NCBI GenBank assembly: GCA_002363095.1
Contig: DEWC01000110.1
Span: forward strand, 1 to 9,441
Direction: 5' to 3'
From: Ruminococcaceae bacterium UBA3220
GTDB lineage: Bacteria > Bacillota > Clostridia > Oscillospirales > Acutalibacteraceae
DNA length: 9,441 nucleotides
Part shown: one piece after another, positions 1 to 8,452 of the stretch
How the letters are laid out: every line of letters begins with the position of its first letter
Position numbering within the stretch: the stretch's first letter is position 1
The notes under the pieces: generated by a model
Told to the model about the DNA's origin: nothing
What the model saw: only the letters and a program-made list of their open reading frames with translations
The model's database searches: none
Translations under genes and position numbers: made by a program

Positions 1-2414
<2,414 letters not shown>

Positions 2415-2552
2415 AGGTCGCTATTCACTCCTACACATAATAAAATCGAGGAAAACAGGAATTAAAACAGGGCAAAAAGCGCACTGTTTCGGGAGGCAAA
2501 AAATCGTTCTTTCGGAAAAAAAGGCGCAAAATCCCCCATCATCCAATAGTAA
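2415..2552 (-). other. rpoB 5' leader (about 135 nt, no gene)
   Basis: Between the predicted rpoB start site near 2552 and the ATG there is a leader of about 135 nt without a convincing ORF. It contains a modest hairpin (AAACAG at 2489-2484 pairing with CTGTTT at 2470-2465, with an inner GC/GC pair) followed by TTTTAATTCC. This could be a weak attenuator or simply chance. No known riboswitch or L10-type leader was recognised. Confidence 0.35.
2428..2432 (-). promoter_or_regulatory. rpoB ribosome binding site
   Basis: AGGAG on the minus strand lies 13 nt before the ATG at 2414. It is the only good Shine-Dalgarno match close upstream and favours the ATG at 2414 over the one at 2399. Confidence 0.6.
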
Positions 2553-2558
2553 TTTAAG

Positions 2559-2587
2559 ATTATAATACAAGCCAACAAAAAAGTCAA
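2559..2587 (-). promoter_or_regulatory. SigA-type promoter of rpoB
   Basis: On the minus strand, TTGACT (2587-2582) and a perfect TATAAT (2564-2559) are separated by exactly 17 nt, close to the vegetative consensus. Transcription would start near 2552. The promoter means rpoB can be expressed independently of any upstream ribosomal protein operon. Confidence 0.85.
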
Positions 2588-2590
2588 GTG

Positions 2591-2617
2591 TTTTTTTGCG
2601 ATTTCTCGCATTTTTTT
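2591..2617 (-). promoter_or_regulatory. Paired A-tracts, candidate UP element of rpoB promoter
   Basis: On the minus strand, A7 runs at 2617-2611 and 2597-2591 lie about 20 nt apart, roughly two helical turns. They sit just upstream of the -35 box, at about -62 and -42. Such tracts are typical contact sites for the alpha subunit C-terminal domain. The sequence between them (TGCGA/TCGCA) can also form a short 5-bp hairpin. The function is inferred from position and composition. Confidence 0.5.
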
Positions 2618-2618
2618 A

Positions 2619-2648
2619 CCACCGCACGATCAATAACCGTTGCGGTGG
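2619..2648. repeat. 8-bp inverted repeat between divergent promoters
   Basis: CCACCGCA (2619-2626) and TGCGGTGG (2641-2648) are perfect inverted copies with a 14-nt spacer; an inner CG/CG pair with one bulged T extends the stem. No T-run follows on either strand, so it does not look like an intrinsic terminator. Its place between the rpoB A-tracts and the rightward promoter suggests a regulator site or cruciform. No factor can be named. Confidence 0.5.
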
Positions 2649-2671
2649 ATTTAAGTCTTGCAAAAAAGGAC

Positions 2672-2700
2672 TTTTAATTTTCGGTATTATTTGTTATAAT
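2672..2700 (+). promoter_or_regulatory. Extended -10 promoter of the hydrolase-murF-ddl-CDF unit
   Basis: TGTTATAAT (2692-2700) is a perfect -10 with the TG extension. The -35 at 17 nt spacing is poor (TTTTAA, 2672-2677), as is common for extended -10 promoters. Predicted transcription starts near 2707, giving a leader of about 25 nt that includes the AGGAGG site. It fires divergently from rpoB. Confidence 0.7.
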
Positions 2701-2718
2701 ATACACTATATTAAAGTT

Positions 2719-2726
2719 AGGAGGGG
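2719..2726 (+). promoter_or_regulatory. Strong ribosome binding site deciding a GTG start
   Basis: AGGAGGGG lies 4 nt from a TTG at 2729 (counted from the end of AGGAGG) and 7 nt from the following GTG at 2732. The normal spacing favours GTG at 2732 as the start of the hydrolase. Confidence 0.65.
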
Positions 2727-2731
2727 TTTTG

Positions 2732-3496
2732 GTGTTCGTAACGGTTGACAATTTGAAGGTTGAATACATTGATGAAGGCAAACAGGACGGTATCCCCGTT
2801 TTGCTCCTTCACGGCTGGGGCTCTTCCTTTGATGTTTACCGCCATATAATAAACTCTCTTAAAGACCGTTGCAGACTTGTTGCCGTCAACTTCCCCGGGT
2901 GTGGTATGACCGATACGATGGAAACACCGTGGGACCTTGATGACTACTGTGATTTCGTTTTAAAGTTTATGAAAACAGTAGGGCTTGAAAACCCCGTCAT
3001 TTTTGGTCATTCCCACGGCGGACGGGTAACCATTAAGTTAACGGCGGAAGGGCTTGTTGACCCGCCGAAAATCGTTCTTCTTGACTCAGCAGGGCTTATA
3101 CCCGAAAAAACGCCCAAACAAAAGGCGCGGGCAAAAAACTTCAAAAGAATAAAGAAAATCCTTTCGTTACCCGTTATAAACAAGTTTTCGGGCGGACTGC
3201 TCGAAAAGGCAAGAAGGCATTACGGCTCCGCCGACTATAACAACGCTCCGCCGGTTTTACGGCAGACTCTTGTTAAACTCGTAAACACCGATTTAAGGGA
3301 TATTCTCCCGAAGATTAAATGTCCTTCTCTTCTTATCTGGGGAGAAAAAGACACGGCAACTCCGCTTTCCGACGCGAAGATAATCGAAAAACTCATCCCC
3401 GACGCGGGACTTTGCGTTCTTGAGGGAACGGGGCATTTTTCGTTTCTCGAAAAGCCGTATCAAACGGCGGCGATTTTGTCAAGTTTTATAAAATGA
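2732..3496 (+). CDS. Alpha/beta-fold hydrolase
   Basis: A 254-residue cytosolic alpha/beta hydrolase with no signal peptide or membrane segment. Numbered from the GTG start: oxyanion-hole motif HGWG at 27-30, FPGCGMTD around 54-61, nucleophile elbow GHSHGG with Ser94, acid in WGEKD (Asp207), and the catalytic His235 in GTGHFSFLEKP. The complete triad and family-typical length imply an active esterase, lipase or amidase-like enzyme. The substrate is unknown, since this family is too broad to assign one by eye. It is the first gene of the operon, with an extended -10 promoter and a strong AGGAGG site; its stop lies 16 nt before the Mur ligase ATG. Co-transcription with two cell-wall ligases suggests, but does not prove, a role in envelope metabolism. 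Confidence 0.9.
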   Translation: MFVTVDNLKVEYIDEGKQDGIPVLLLHGWGSSFDVYRHIINSLKDRCRLVAVNFPGCGMTDTMETPWDLDDYCDFVLKFMKTVGLENPVIFGHSHGGRVTIKLTAEGLVDPPKIVLLDSAGLIPEKTPKQKARAKNFKRIKKILSLPVINKFSGGLLEKARRHYGSADYNNAPPVLRQTLVKLVNTDLRDILPKIKCPSLLIWGEKDTATPLSDAKIIEKLIPDAGLCVLEGTGHFSFLEKPYQTAAILSSFIK

Positions 3497-3512
3497 ACCA
3501 GGAGGAAAATCA

Positions 3513-5090
3513 ATGTCCCTACCACTCATTATTTCGGCGGTTTTGCTGCAAATATCTCTCGTTTTTTCGCTTTATAAACAACTCCAAATGCTCCAACAAA
3601 ACTCCTATTTCATAAAAAGATACATTAAATGGGTTACCGGCTCATATGTAAATGAACTTACCCTGATGTCCTTCGGATTCTTTGTCAATTCGTTTTTGTT
3701 TTTGTCCGGTTCGCGCTATTATTGCTTAGGCATTTGCCTTATCGTTGCGGTTATCCGGTTTTTATCGGCGGCAAGCACCCGGGCAAAATCGATAAAAAAA
3801 CTTGAATTTACGGCAAGAGTCAAGCGTTTTATCGCTTTATGCCTTGTTCTGATTTTCCTGTTTTTGGCGCTCCTTGTGATTTTCAGGAATGAAATTGCAG
3901 GCAAGTATATTTTCGCACTCGGTTGTATGTTCGGATTTGTTTCTCCGCTTTTTGTAATTGCCGTTCGGCTTCTTACGGCTCCGATTGAAAAAACCGTTTC
4001 GTCTTATTATGTAAACGACGCCCGGAAAATCCTGAAAGCAAACCGCAAACTGAAGGTTATAGGAATTACCGGAAGTTTCGGCAAAACGACAACAAAGTTT
4101 ATTCTTAACAGAATTTTGAGCGAAAAATTCAACACCGTTTGCACCCCGAAAAGTTTTAATACTCCGATGGGTGTGGTTAAAACGGTAAGGGAAAGCATTA
4201 AGCCCTCCTGTGAGGTTTTTGTATGTGAAATGGGCGCCAAGAAAAAGGGCGATATAAAAGAGATTTGCGATATCGTGCATCCGTGCGCCGGAATAATCAC
4301 CTCGGTAGGGGCGCAACATCTTGACACATTTAAATCGGTTGACAATGTTTTCAAAACAAAATTCGAACTTGCCGACGCCGTTTCACAGCAGAGGGGCAAA
4401 ACCTTTATTTTTGCCGAATGCGAGGATATAAAATCGCGTTACGATAAGTCTGATAAATCTCTGATAGCGGTGGGTGAAGGCTCCCGGTATTTCGTCAAAA
4501 ACATAAAAAGCGGTTCTTTCGGCTCAAGTTTTGATTTGTGCCTTGAAGGCGCGGTTATCCCGGTTTCGACAAAACTTTTGGGGCTTCACAGCATAAACGA
4601 TATTCTTATTGCCTGCGCCCTCGCCTTTGATATGGGCGTCCCTGCGGAGGATATAAAGGTTGCGGTGGCGTCTCTTAAACCGTTTGAGCACCGCCTCGAA
4701 CTCAAAACCTCGGTAGGCGGTTCTCTTCTTATTGACGACGCATATAATTCCAATCCCGTAGGATGTCTCGAAGCGGTAAGAACGCTCGGGACCTTTGAGG
4801 AAATGAAAAAGGTCATTATCACACCGGGACTTATCGAACTCGGTGAAAAGGAATACGAAGCAAATTACGCCCTCGGGGTTGAAGCGGCAAAATATTGTGA
4901 TATAATAATACTTGTCGGGATTAACCGCTCTAAGCCTCTGCTTGACGGTGTGAAATCGCAAAACTTTGACAAAGAAAAAACCTTCGTTGCCTCATCCTTT
5001 AAAGAGGCTATGGCAATCTACTCGCGCTTTGCCGATGAAAACACGGTGGTTTTGCTTGAAAACGACCTTCCCGATAACTATTTGAATTAA
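3513..5090 (+). CDS. murF: MurF-type Mur ligase with N-terminal multi-span membrane domain
   Basis: Predicted ATP-dependent ligase that adds D-Ala-D-Ala to a muramyl tripeptide. Of 525 residues, about 1-155 are membrane-like, with hydrophobic segments near 3-20, 51-67, 70-86, 106-124 and 132-153. The Mur ligase central domain follows: P-loop GITGSFGKTTTK (184-195), SFNTPMG (214-220), CEMGAKKKGDI (238-248), VGAQHLDTF (265-273), KTKFELAD (281-288, possible carbamylated Lys), then LGLHSIND (356-363), HRLELK (393-398) and DDAYNSNP (408-415). Classical MurF is about 450 residues and starts with a soluble UDP-substrate domain; here that domain is not visible and a membrane region replaces it. The protein ends LLENDLPDNY rather than the usual KGSR-type end. 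AGGAGG sits 7 nt before the ATG. The ligase fold is certain; the exact substrate is not. The symbol rests on motifs and the adjacent ddl. Confidence 0.88.
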   Translation: MSLPLIISAVLLQISLVFSLYKQLQMLQQNSYFIKRYIKWVTGSYVNELTLMSFGFFVNSFLFLSGSRYYCLGICLIVAVIRFLSAASTRAKSIKKLEFTARVKRFIALCLVLIFLFLALLVIFRNEIAGKYIFALGCMFGFVSPLFVIAVRLLTAPIEKTVSSYYVNDARKILKANRKLKVIGITGSFGKTTTKFILNRILSEKFNTVCTPKSFNTPMGVVKTVRESIKPSCEVFVCEMGAKKKGDIKEICDIVHPCAGIITSVGAQHLDTFKSVDNVFKTKFELADAVSQQRGKTFIFAECEDIKSRYDKSDKSLIAVGEGSRYFVKNIKSGSFGSSFDLCLEGAVIPVSTKLLGLHSINDILIACALAFDMGVPAEDIKVAVASLKPFEHRLELKTSVGGSLLIDDAYNSNPVGCLEAVRTLGTFEEMKKVIITPGLIELGEKEYEANYALGVEAAKYCDIIILVGINRSKPLLDGVKSQNFDKEKTFVASSFKEAMAIYSRFADENTVVLLENDLPDNYLN

Positions 5091-5109
5091 TATAAAAAGT
5101 GGTGTTTTT

Positions 5110-6315
5110 ATGAAAACAACAATCGCCGTATTCTTCGGCTGTCGCTCGGTTGAGCATGAGGTGTCCATTATCTCCGCCGTTCAGGCTATGCGGAGCATAA
5201 ACCGTGAAAAATATGATATCATTCCCGTTTATGTTGACAAAAACGGCGCCATGCTTACGGGCAAAAATCTCTTTGATATTGAGAACTTCAAAGATATTGA
5301 TAAACTCTGCAAAGAATCCGAACCCGTAACATTTATAAAGGACGGCTCGGGTGTTAAAATGCACTTTCTTTCGGGCGGACTCTTTAAAAAGCCGAAAGAT
5401 ATCAGCATTGACCTCGCCTTCCCCGTAGTTCACGGAACAAACTGTGAGGACGGCACCATGGCGGGGTACTTTGAATTCCTCGGAATTCCGTACATCAGCT
5501 GCGATATCGTATCCGCCGCCGTAGGTATGGATAAATCGGTCTTTAAGGATGTCCTTTTAAAGGCGGGACTCCCCGTGCTTGATTATTTTACCTTCCGCAA
5601 AAGAGAATATCTGCTCAATAAAGAAAAAATCAAAAAACAGATTGAAGAAAATGTTGGTTATCCGCTTATAATCAAGCCCGTAAACTTAGGCTCCAGCGTC
5701 GGAATAACAAAGGTGAACAACGAATCGGAACTTATCGACGCGTGCGATTTGGCGGTTTCGTTCGCCGATAAAATTCTTGCCGAAAGGGCTATAACCGGGC
5801 TTCGCGAGATAAACTGTTCGGTTTTGGGCGACCCCGATGAATGCGAGGCGTCGGTTTGCGAAGAGCCCTTTATGCACGACGAAATTTTGTCGTACAATGA
5901 CAAATACTTAGGCGGTTCGAAATCAAGCAAACGCGAGGGTCCGAGCAAGGGTATGGCTTCGCTCGGCAGAAAAATCCCCGCCGATATCCCTACTGAAAAA
6001 TCCGAAGAAATAAGGGATATTTCCAAAAAGATTTTCAAGGCTATCGGCGCTTCGGGAGTTGTCAGAATAGATTACCTGTTGGACACAAACGACAACGACA
6101 AGGTCTACGCCAACGAAATCAACACTATACCCGGTTCGCTCGCCTTCTATCTTTGGGAGGCTTCCGGGCTTAAATATACCGATATGCTCGACCGCCTTGT
6201 AGAAATAGCGTTTAAAAGGCAGCGCAACCGCGATAACCTGACCTTTACCATCGAAACCAATATACTTTCGGGCGTATCCTTCGGTTCAAAGGGAGCAAAA
6301 GGCTCTAAGATGTAA
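5110..6315 (+). CDS. ddl: D-alanine--D-alanine ligase, divergent clostridial type
   Basis: ATP-grasp ligase forming the D-Ala-D-Ala dipeptide used by MurF. It has 401 residues, longer than the usual 300-370. Visible motifs: FFGCRSVEHEVS (8-19; the second Gly of the usual GGxSxEHxVS is Cys11), HGTNCEDGTMAGY (108-120), KPVNLGSSVGI (189-199), AERAITGLREINCSVLG (about 224-240), YNDKY (262-266), metal and ATP-site Asp321 and NEINT (335-339), then PGSLAFYLWE. The omega-loop region after YNDKY is enlarged and Lys/Ser/Gly-rich (about 267-288). A tail of about 30 residues (372-401), rich in Gly/Ser/Lys, follows the fold. The PGSLAF segment differs from the PG(M/F)T of canonical Ddl. It starts 19 nt after the Mur ligase with a weak GGTG ribosome site. 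D-Ala-D-Ala product is likely; D-Ala-D-Lac or D-Ser cannot be fully excluded by eye. Confidence 0.92.
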   Translation: MKTTIAVFFGCRSVEHEVSIISAVQAMRSINREKYDIIPVYVDKNGAMLTGKNLFDIENFKDIDKLCKESEPVTFIKDGSGVKMHFLSGGLFKKPKDISIDLAFPVVHGTNCEDGTMAGYFEFLGIPYISCDIVSAAVGMDKSVFKDVLLKAGLPVLDYFTFRKREYLLNKEKIKKQIEENVGYPLIIKPVNLGSSVGITKVNNESELIDACDLAVSFADKILAERAITGLREINCSVLGDPDECEASVCEEPFMHDEILSYNDKYLGGSKSSKREGPSKGMASLGRKIPADIPTEKSEEIRDISKKIFKAIGASGVVRIDYLLDTNDNDKVYANEINTIPGSLAFYLWEASGLKYTDMLDRLVEIAFKRQRNRDNLTFTIETNILSGVSFGSKGAKGSKM

Positions 6316-6338
6316 AATATAACGAAAGCGGTGTTTGT

Positions 6339-7520
6339 TTGACCGAATTCATTATAAAAGCGTTTGTAAAAAACAGCGAAAACACAAAAGACAGCGCAGT
6401 TCGCCGGTCCGTCGGTACCCTTTCGGGTGTTATCGGAATTGTTTGCAACCTGTTACTTTGCGGCATTAAAATTACCGCCGGCGTTCTCGCTAAAAGTATG
6501 TCGATTATCGGCGACGGGCTTAACAACCTTTCGGATATGGGCTCGTCGCTTATTACCATGCTCGGTTTTAAACTTTCAGGCAAGCCTGCCGACAAGGATC
6601 ACCCCTTCGGGCACGGCAGACTCGAATATATGTCGGCGTTTATCGTATCGGTGCTCATTTTGATTGTCGGCTTTGAACTGCTGATAAATTCGGTAAAATC
6701 GCTTGTTTCGGGTGAAAAACAGCCGTTCTACGGCACCTATGCGATAGTGTCGCTTGTAATATCCTTAGCCATTAAGTTCTTTCTCTTCTTTTTTAACCGC
6801 AAATGCGGAAAACTTATCAGTTCCGATGCCCTTCGCGCCACCGCGCAGGACAGTATAAACGATTGCTTTACCACCTTAGCCATTCTCGTTTCGGTTGTTA
6901 TCACAAGGGTGTTTTCCGTGAGTTTCAACCTTGACGCAATAATGGCGACAGCAGTTGCGTTTTACATTCTTTGGGCGGGGTTTTCATCGGCAAAGGACAC
7001 CGTATCAAACCTCCTCGGCAAACCGCCCGAAAAAGAACTGATTAAGGAAATTGAGTCGACCGTTATGTCCTTTTCGGAATTCTTAGGCATCCACGACCTT
7101 ATCGTCCACGACTACGGACCCGGGCGTGTTTTTGCTTCAATTCATGTTGAGGTGCCGCAGAATGTGGATATAGTCGAATGCCACGAAAAAATCGACCTGT
7201 GCGAAAAGGTGGTTTTTGAAAAAACCGGCGTCCAACTCGTTATACATATGGACCCTATCGACACCGACAACGAACAGGTAAACAAGGCTAAGGAGCAAAT
7301 GCTTAAAATCATAAAGTCGATAGACCCGCGCTTCACCCTCCACGATTTTCGTATGACCCCCAAATCGGGCGAGCGGACAAATCTTATATTCGATGTTGTT
7401 TTGCCGGCGGATTTTACCGGTTCGACCACCGCTTTGCACGAAGCTATCAATAAAAAAGCGAAGGAAACAGACGAAACCTTCTCTACGGTTATAACCTTTG
7501 ACAGGGATTATACCGGGTAA
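6339..7520 (+). CDS. Cation diffusion facilitator transporter, manganese-type site
   Basis: Proton-coupled divalent metal exporter of the CDF family in the cytoplasmic membrane, 393 residues. Membrane segments run from about 28 to 215. Metal site A aligned to E. coli YiiP gives N62 and D66 in TM2 (NNLSDMGSS) and D171 and D175 in TM5 (ATAQDSIND), an ND-DD set. Zinc CDFs have His in TM5, so manganese export is the better guess. HPFGHGRLEY (88-97) is the conserved cytosolic loop motif. A C-terminal dimerisation domain follows (IHDLIVHDYGPG, 251-262, to about 305). Beyond it an extra cytosolic domain of about 85 residues makes it longer than typical CDFs of about 300. The start is TTG at 6339, the only plausible one before Met54, with GGTG 5 nt upstream. 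It is the last gene of the operon, 23 nt after ddl. Confidence 0.92.
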   Translation: MTEFIIKAFVKNSENTKDSAVRRSVGTLSGVIGIVCNLLLCGIKITAGVLAKSMSIIGDGLNNLSDMGSSLITMLGFKLSGKPADKDHPFGHGRLEYMSAFIVSVLILIVGFELLINSVKSLVSGEKQPFYGTYAIVSLVISLAIKFFLFFFNRKCGKLISSDALRATAQDSINDCFTTLAILVSVVITRVFSVSFNLDAIMATAVAFYILWAGFSSAKDTVSNLLGKPPEKELIKEIESTVMSFSEFLGIHDLIVHDYGPGRVFASIHVEVPQNVDIVECHEKIDLCEKVVFEKTGVQLVIHMDPIDTDNEQVNKAKEQMLKIIKSIDPRFTLHDFRMTPKSGERTNLIFDVVLPADFTGSTTALHEAINKKAKETDETFSTVITFDRDYTG

Positions 7521-7558
7521 GTGTAACAGCGAAATCTTTGATATTAAAAAGGCAAAAA

Positions 7559-7598
7559 CCGTCTCTACCGCGCAAATTCGTTCGGTAGAGGCGTTTTT
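7559..7598 (+). terminator. Intrinsic terminator of the hydrolase-murF-ddl-CDF operon
   Basis: Stem of 11 pairs (7560-7570 with 7583-7593, CGTCTCTACCG against CGGTAGAGGCG, one G-T pair), a 12-nt loop and a T5 run at 7594-7598. An A5 run at 7554-7558 faces the T-run, so it may also work on the opposite strand. It lies 38 nt past the CDF stop. Confidence 0.9.
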
Positions 7599-7610
7599 CC
7601 TTTATGTAGA

Positions 7611-7639
7611 TAGACTTTTTTGCGGTACGGTTTTATAAT
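7611..7639 (+). promoter_or_regulatory. Promoter of the hemolysin III-type gene
   Basis: TAGACT (7611-7616) and a perfect TATAAT (7634-7639) are 17 nt apart and start right after the operon terminator. Transcription would start near 7646, leaving a leader of about 28 nt that contains the AGGAG site. This separates the gene from the operon upstream. Confidence 0.75.
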
Positions 7640-7673
7640 AAACCCGGAAAAAGCAAAAAAAGGAGAAGGTTGT

Positions 7674-8345
7674 ATGAAACGAATTCCGCTTAAAGAAAGA
7701 ATCCTGCCCTCATATACAAAAGGCGAAGACAACGCCAATATGATAACCCATATTGTCGGCGGAGCGATCGGCGTTTTGACCCTTTTGGCGGTGCTGTTTG
7801 TATCTTTTCTGCATAAGAATGTCTGGGGCGTCGTTTCGGGAAGCATATACGGGTTTACGATGATACTTCTCTTCACCGTTTCAAGCGTTTATCACGGATT
7901 AAAGCCCGGAACAGGCAAAAAGGTTATGCAGGTTATTGACCATTGTACCATTTATTTTCTTATCGCGGGAACATATACGCCTATTCTGCTTTCCTGCATA
8001 AGACCTCGCTACGGCGCGCTTGCCTGGACCGTATTCGGCATAGAATGGGGGCTTACCCTTTTTGCCGCGACACTTAACGCCGTAGACCTTAAAAAGTATT
8101 CGGTTTTTTCGATGATTTGCTATATCGTTATGGGATGGTGCATAATAATCGCAATTCCCCAAACCGTCAGATGTATGAACGTAACGGGCTTTGCGTATCT
8201 GCTCTCAGGCGGTATCGCCTATACAATCGGCGCGATACTTTACGGAATCGGCGCCAAGAGAAAATATTACCATACCGTTTTTCATATCTTTGTCGATATC
8301 GGCGCGATACTTCAAGCGTTGAGTATTATATTCTTTGTTGTTTAA
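7674..8345 (+). CDS. Hemolysin III / PAQR-family membrane protein
   Basis: A 223-residue integral membrane protein of the hemolysin III/YqfA (TrhA) branch of the PAQR superfamily, with about seven hydrophobic segments. The family's metal-site residues are all present: MITHIVGG with His26, SSVYHG with Ser70 and His74 (SxxxH), IDHCTIYFLIAGTYTP with Asp89 and His90, and HTVFHIFVD with His200 and His204 (HxxxH). Family function is unsettled: hydrolase-like zinc chemistry and a role in membrane energetics or lipid homeostasis have been proposed, and true hemolysis is doubtful for most members. The ATG at 7674 is chosen because AGGAG lies 8 nt upstream; a longer reading from 7620 would overlap the promoter -10. 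The gene is monocistronic, with its own promoter and a hairpin beyond the stop. Confidence 0.93.
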   Translation: MKRIPLKERILPSYTKGEDNANMITHIVGGAIGVLTLLAVLFVSFLHKNVWGVVSGSIYGFTMILLFTVSSVYHGLKPGTGKKVMQVIDHCTIYFLIAGTYTPILLSCIRPRYGALAWTVFGIEWGLTLFAATLNAVDLKKYSVFSMICYIVMGWCIIIAIPQTVRCMNVTGFAYLLSGGIAYTIGAILYGIGAKRKYYHTVFHIFVDIGAILQALSIIFFVV

Positions 8346-8353
8346 TAAAAGAC

Positions 8354-8372
8354 GGCTTATCATAGGTAAGCC
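8354..8372 (-). terminator. Small hairpin, possible terminator for leftward transcription
   Basis: GGCTTA (8354-8359) and TAAGCC (8367-8372) form a 6-bp stem with a 7-nt loop. Read on the minus strand it is followed by GTCTTTTATT, so it could stop leftward transcripts from the CHR genes. The short stem makes this tentative. Confidence 0.4.
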
Positions 8373-8383
8373 ATATACATAAT

Positions 8384-8418
8384 AATAAGCGCCCGATTTC
8401 CAAAATCGGGCGCTTATT
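8384..8418 (+). terminator. Perfect 16-bp hairpin after the hemolysin III-type gene
   Basis: AATAAGCGCCCGATTT (8384-8399) and its exact reverse complement (8403-8418) are separated by only three bases. The stem has a GC-rich core and AT-rich ends, and it lies 38 nt past the stop. The following bases (CATTT on plus, ATTATG on minus) are only mildly T-rich, but the A/T ends of the stem can supply the U-tract on either strand, so a bidirectional terminator is likely. Confidence 0.75.
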
Positions 8419-8452
8419 CATTTCGTTCAATTATTCCTTTTATCTCGCAAAT

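Noticed and set aside
2598..2617. Short TGCGA/TCGCA hairpin with T7 as a plus-strand terminator
   Set aside because: The stem is only 5 bp, no plus-strand gene lies upstream, and the T/A tracts are better explained as part of the rpoB promoter.
2729..2731. TTG as start of the hydrolase
   Set aside because: It is only 4 nt from AGGAGG; the GTG three bases later has normal spacing and a more usual start codon.
7620..7673. Longer N-terminus for the hemolysin III-type protein
   Set aside because: It would overlap the TATAAT box and the AGGAG site; the family homology starts after the ATG at 7674.
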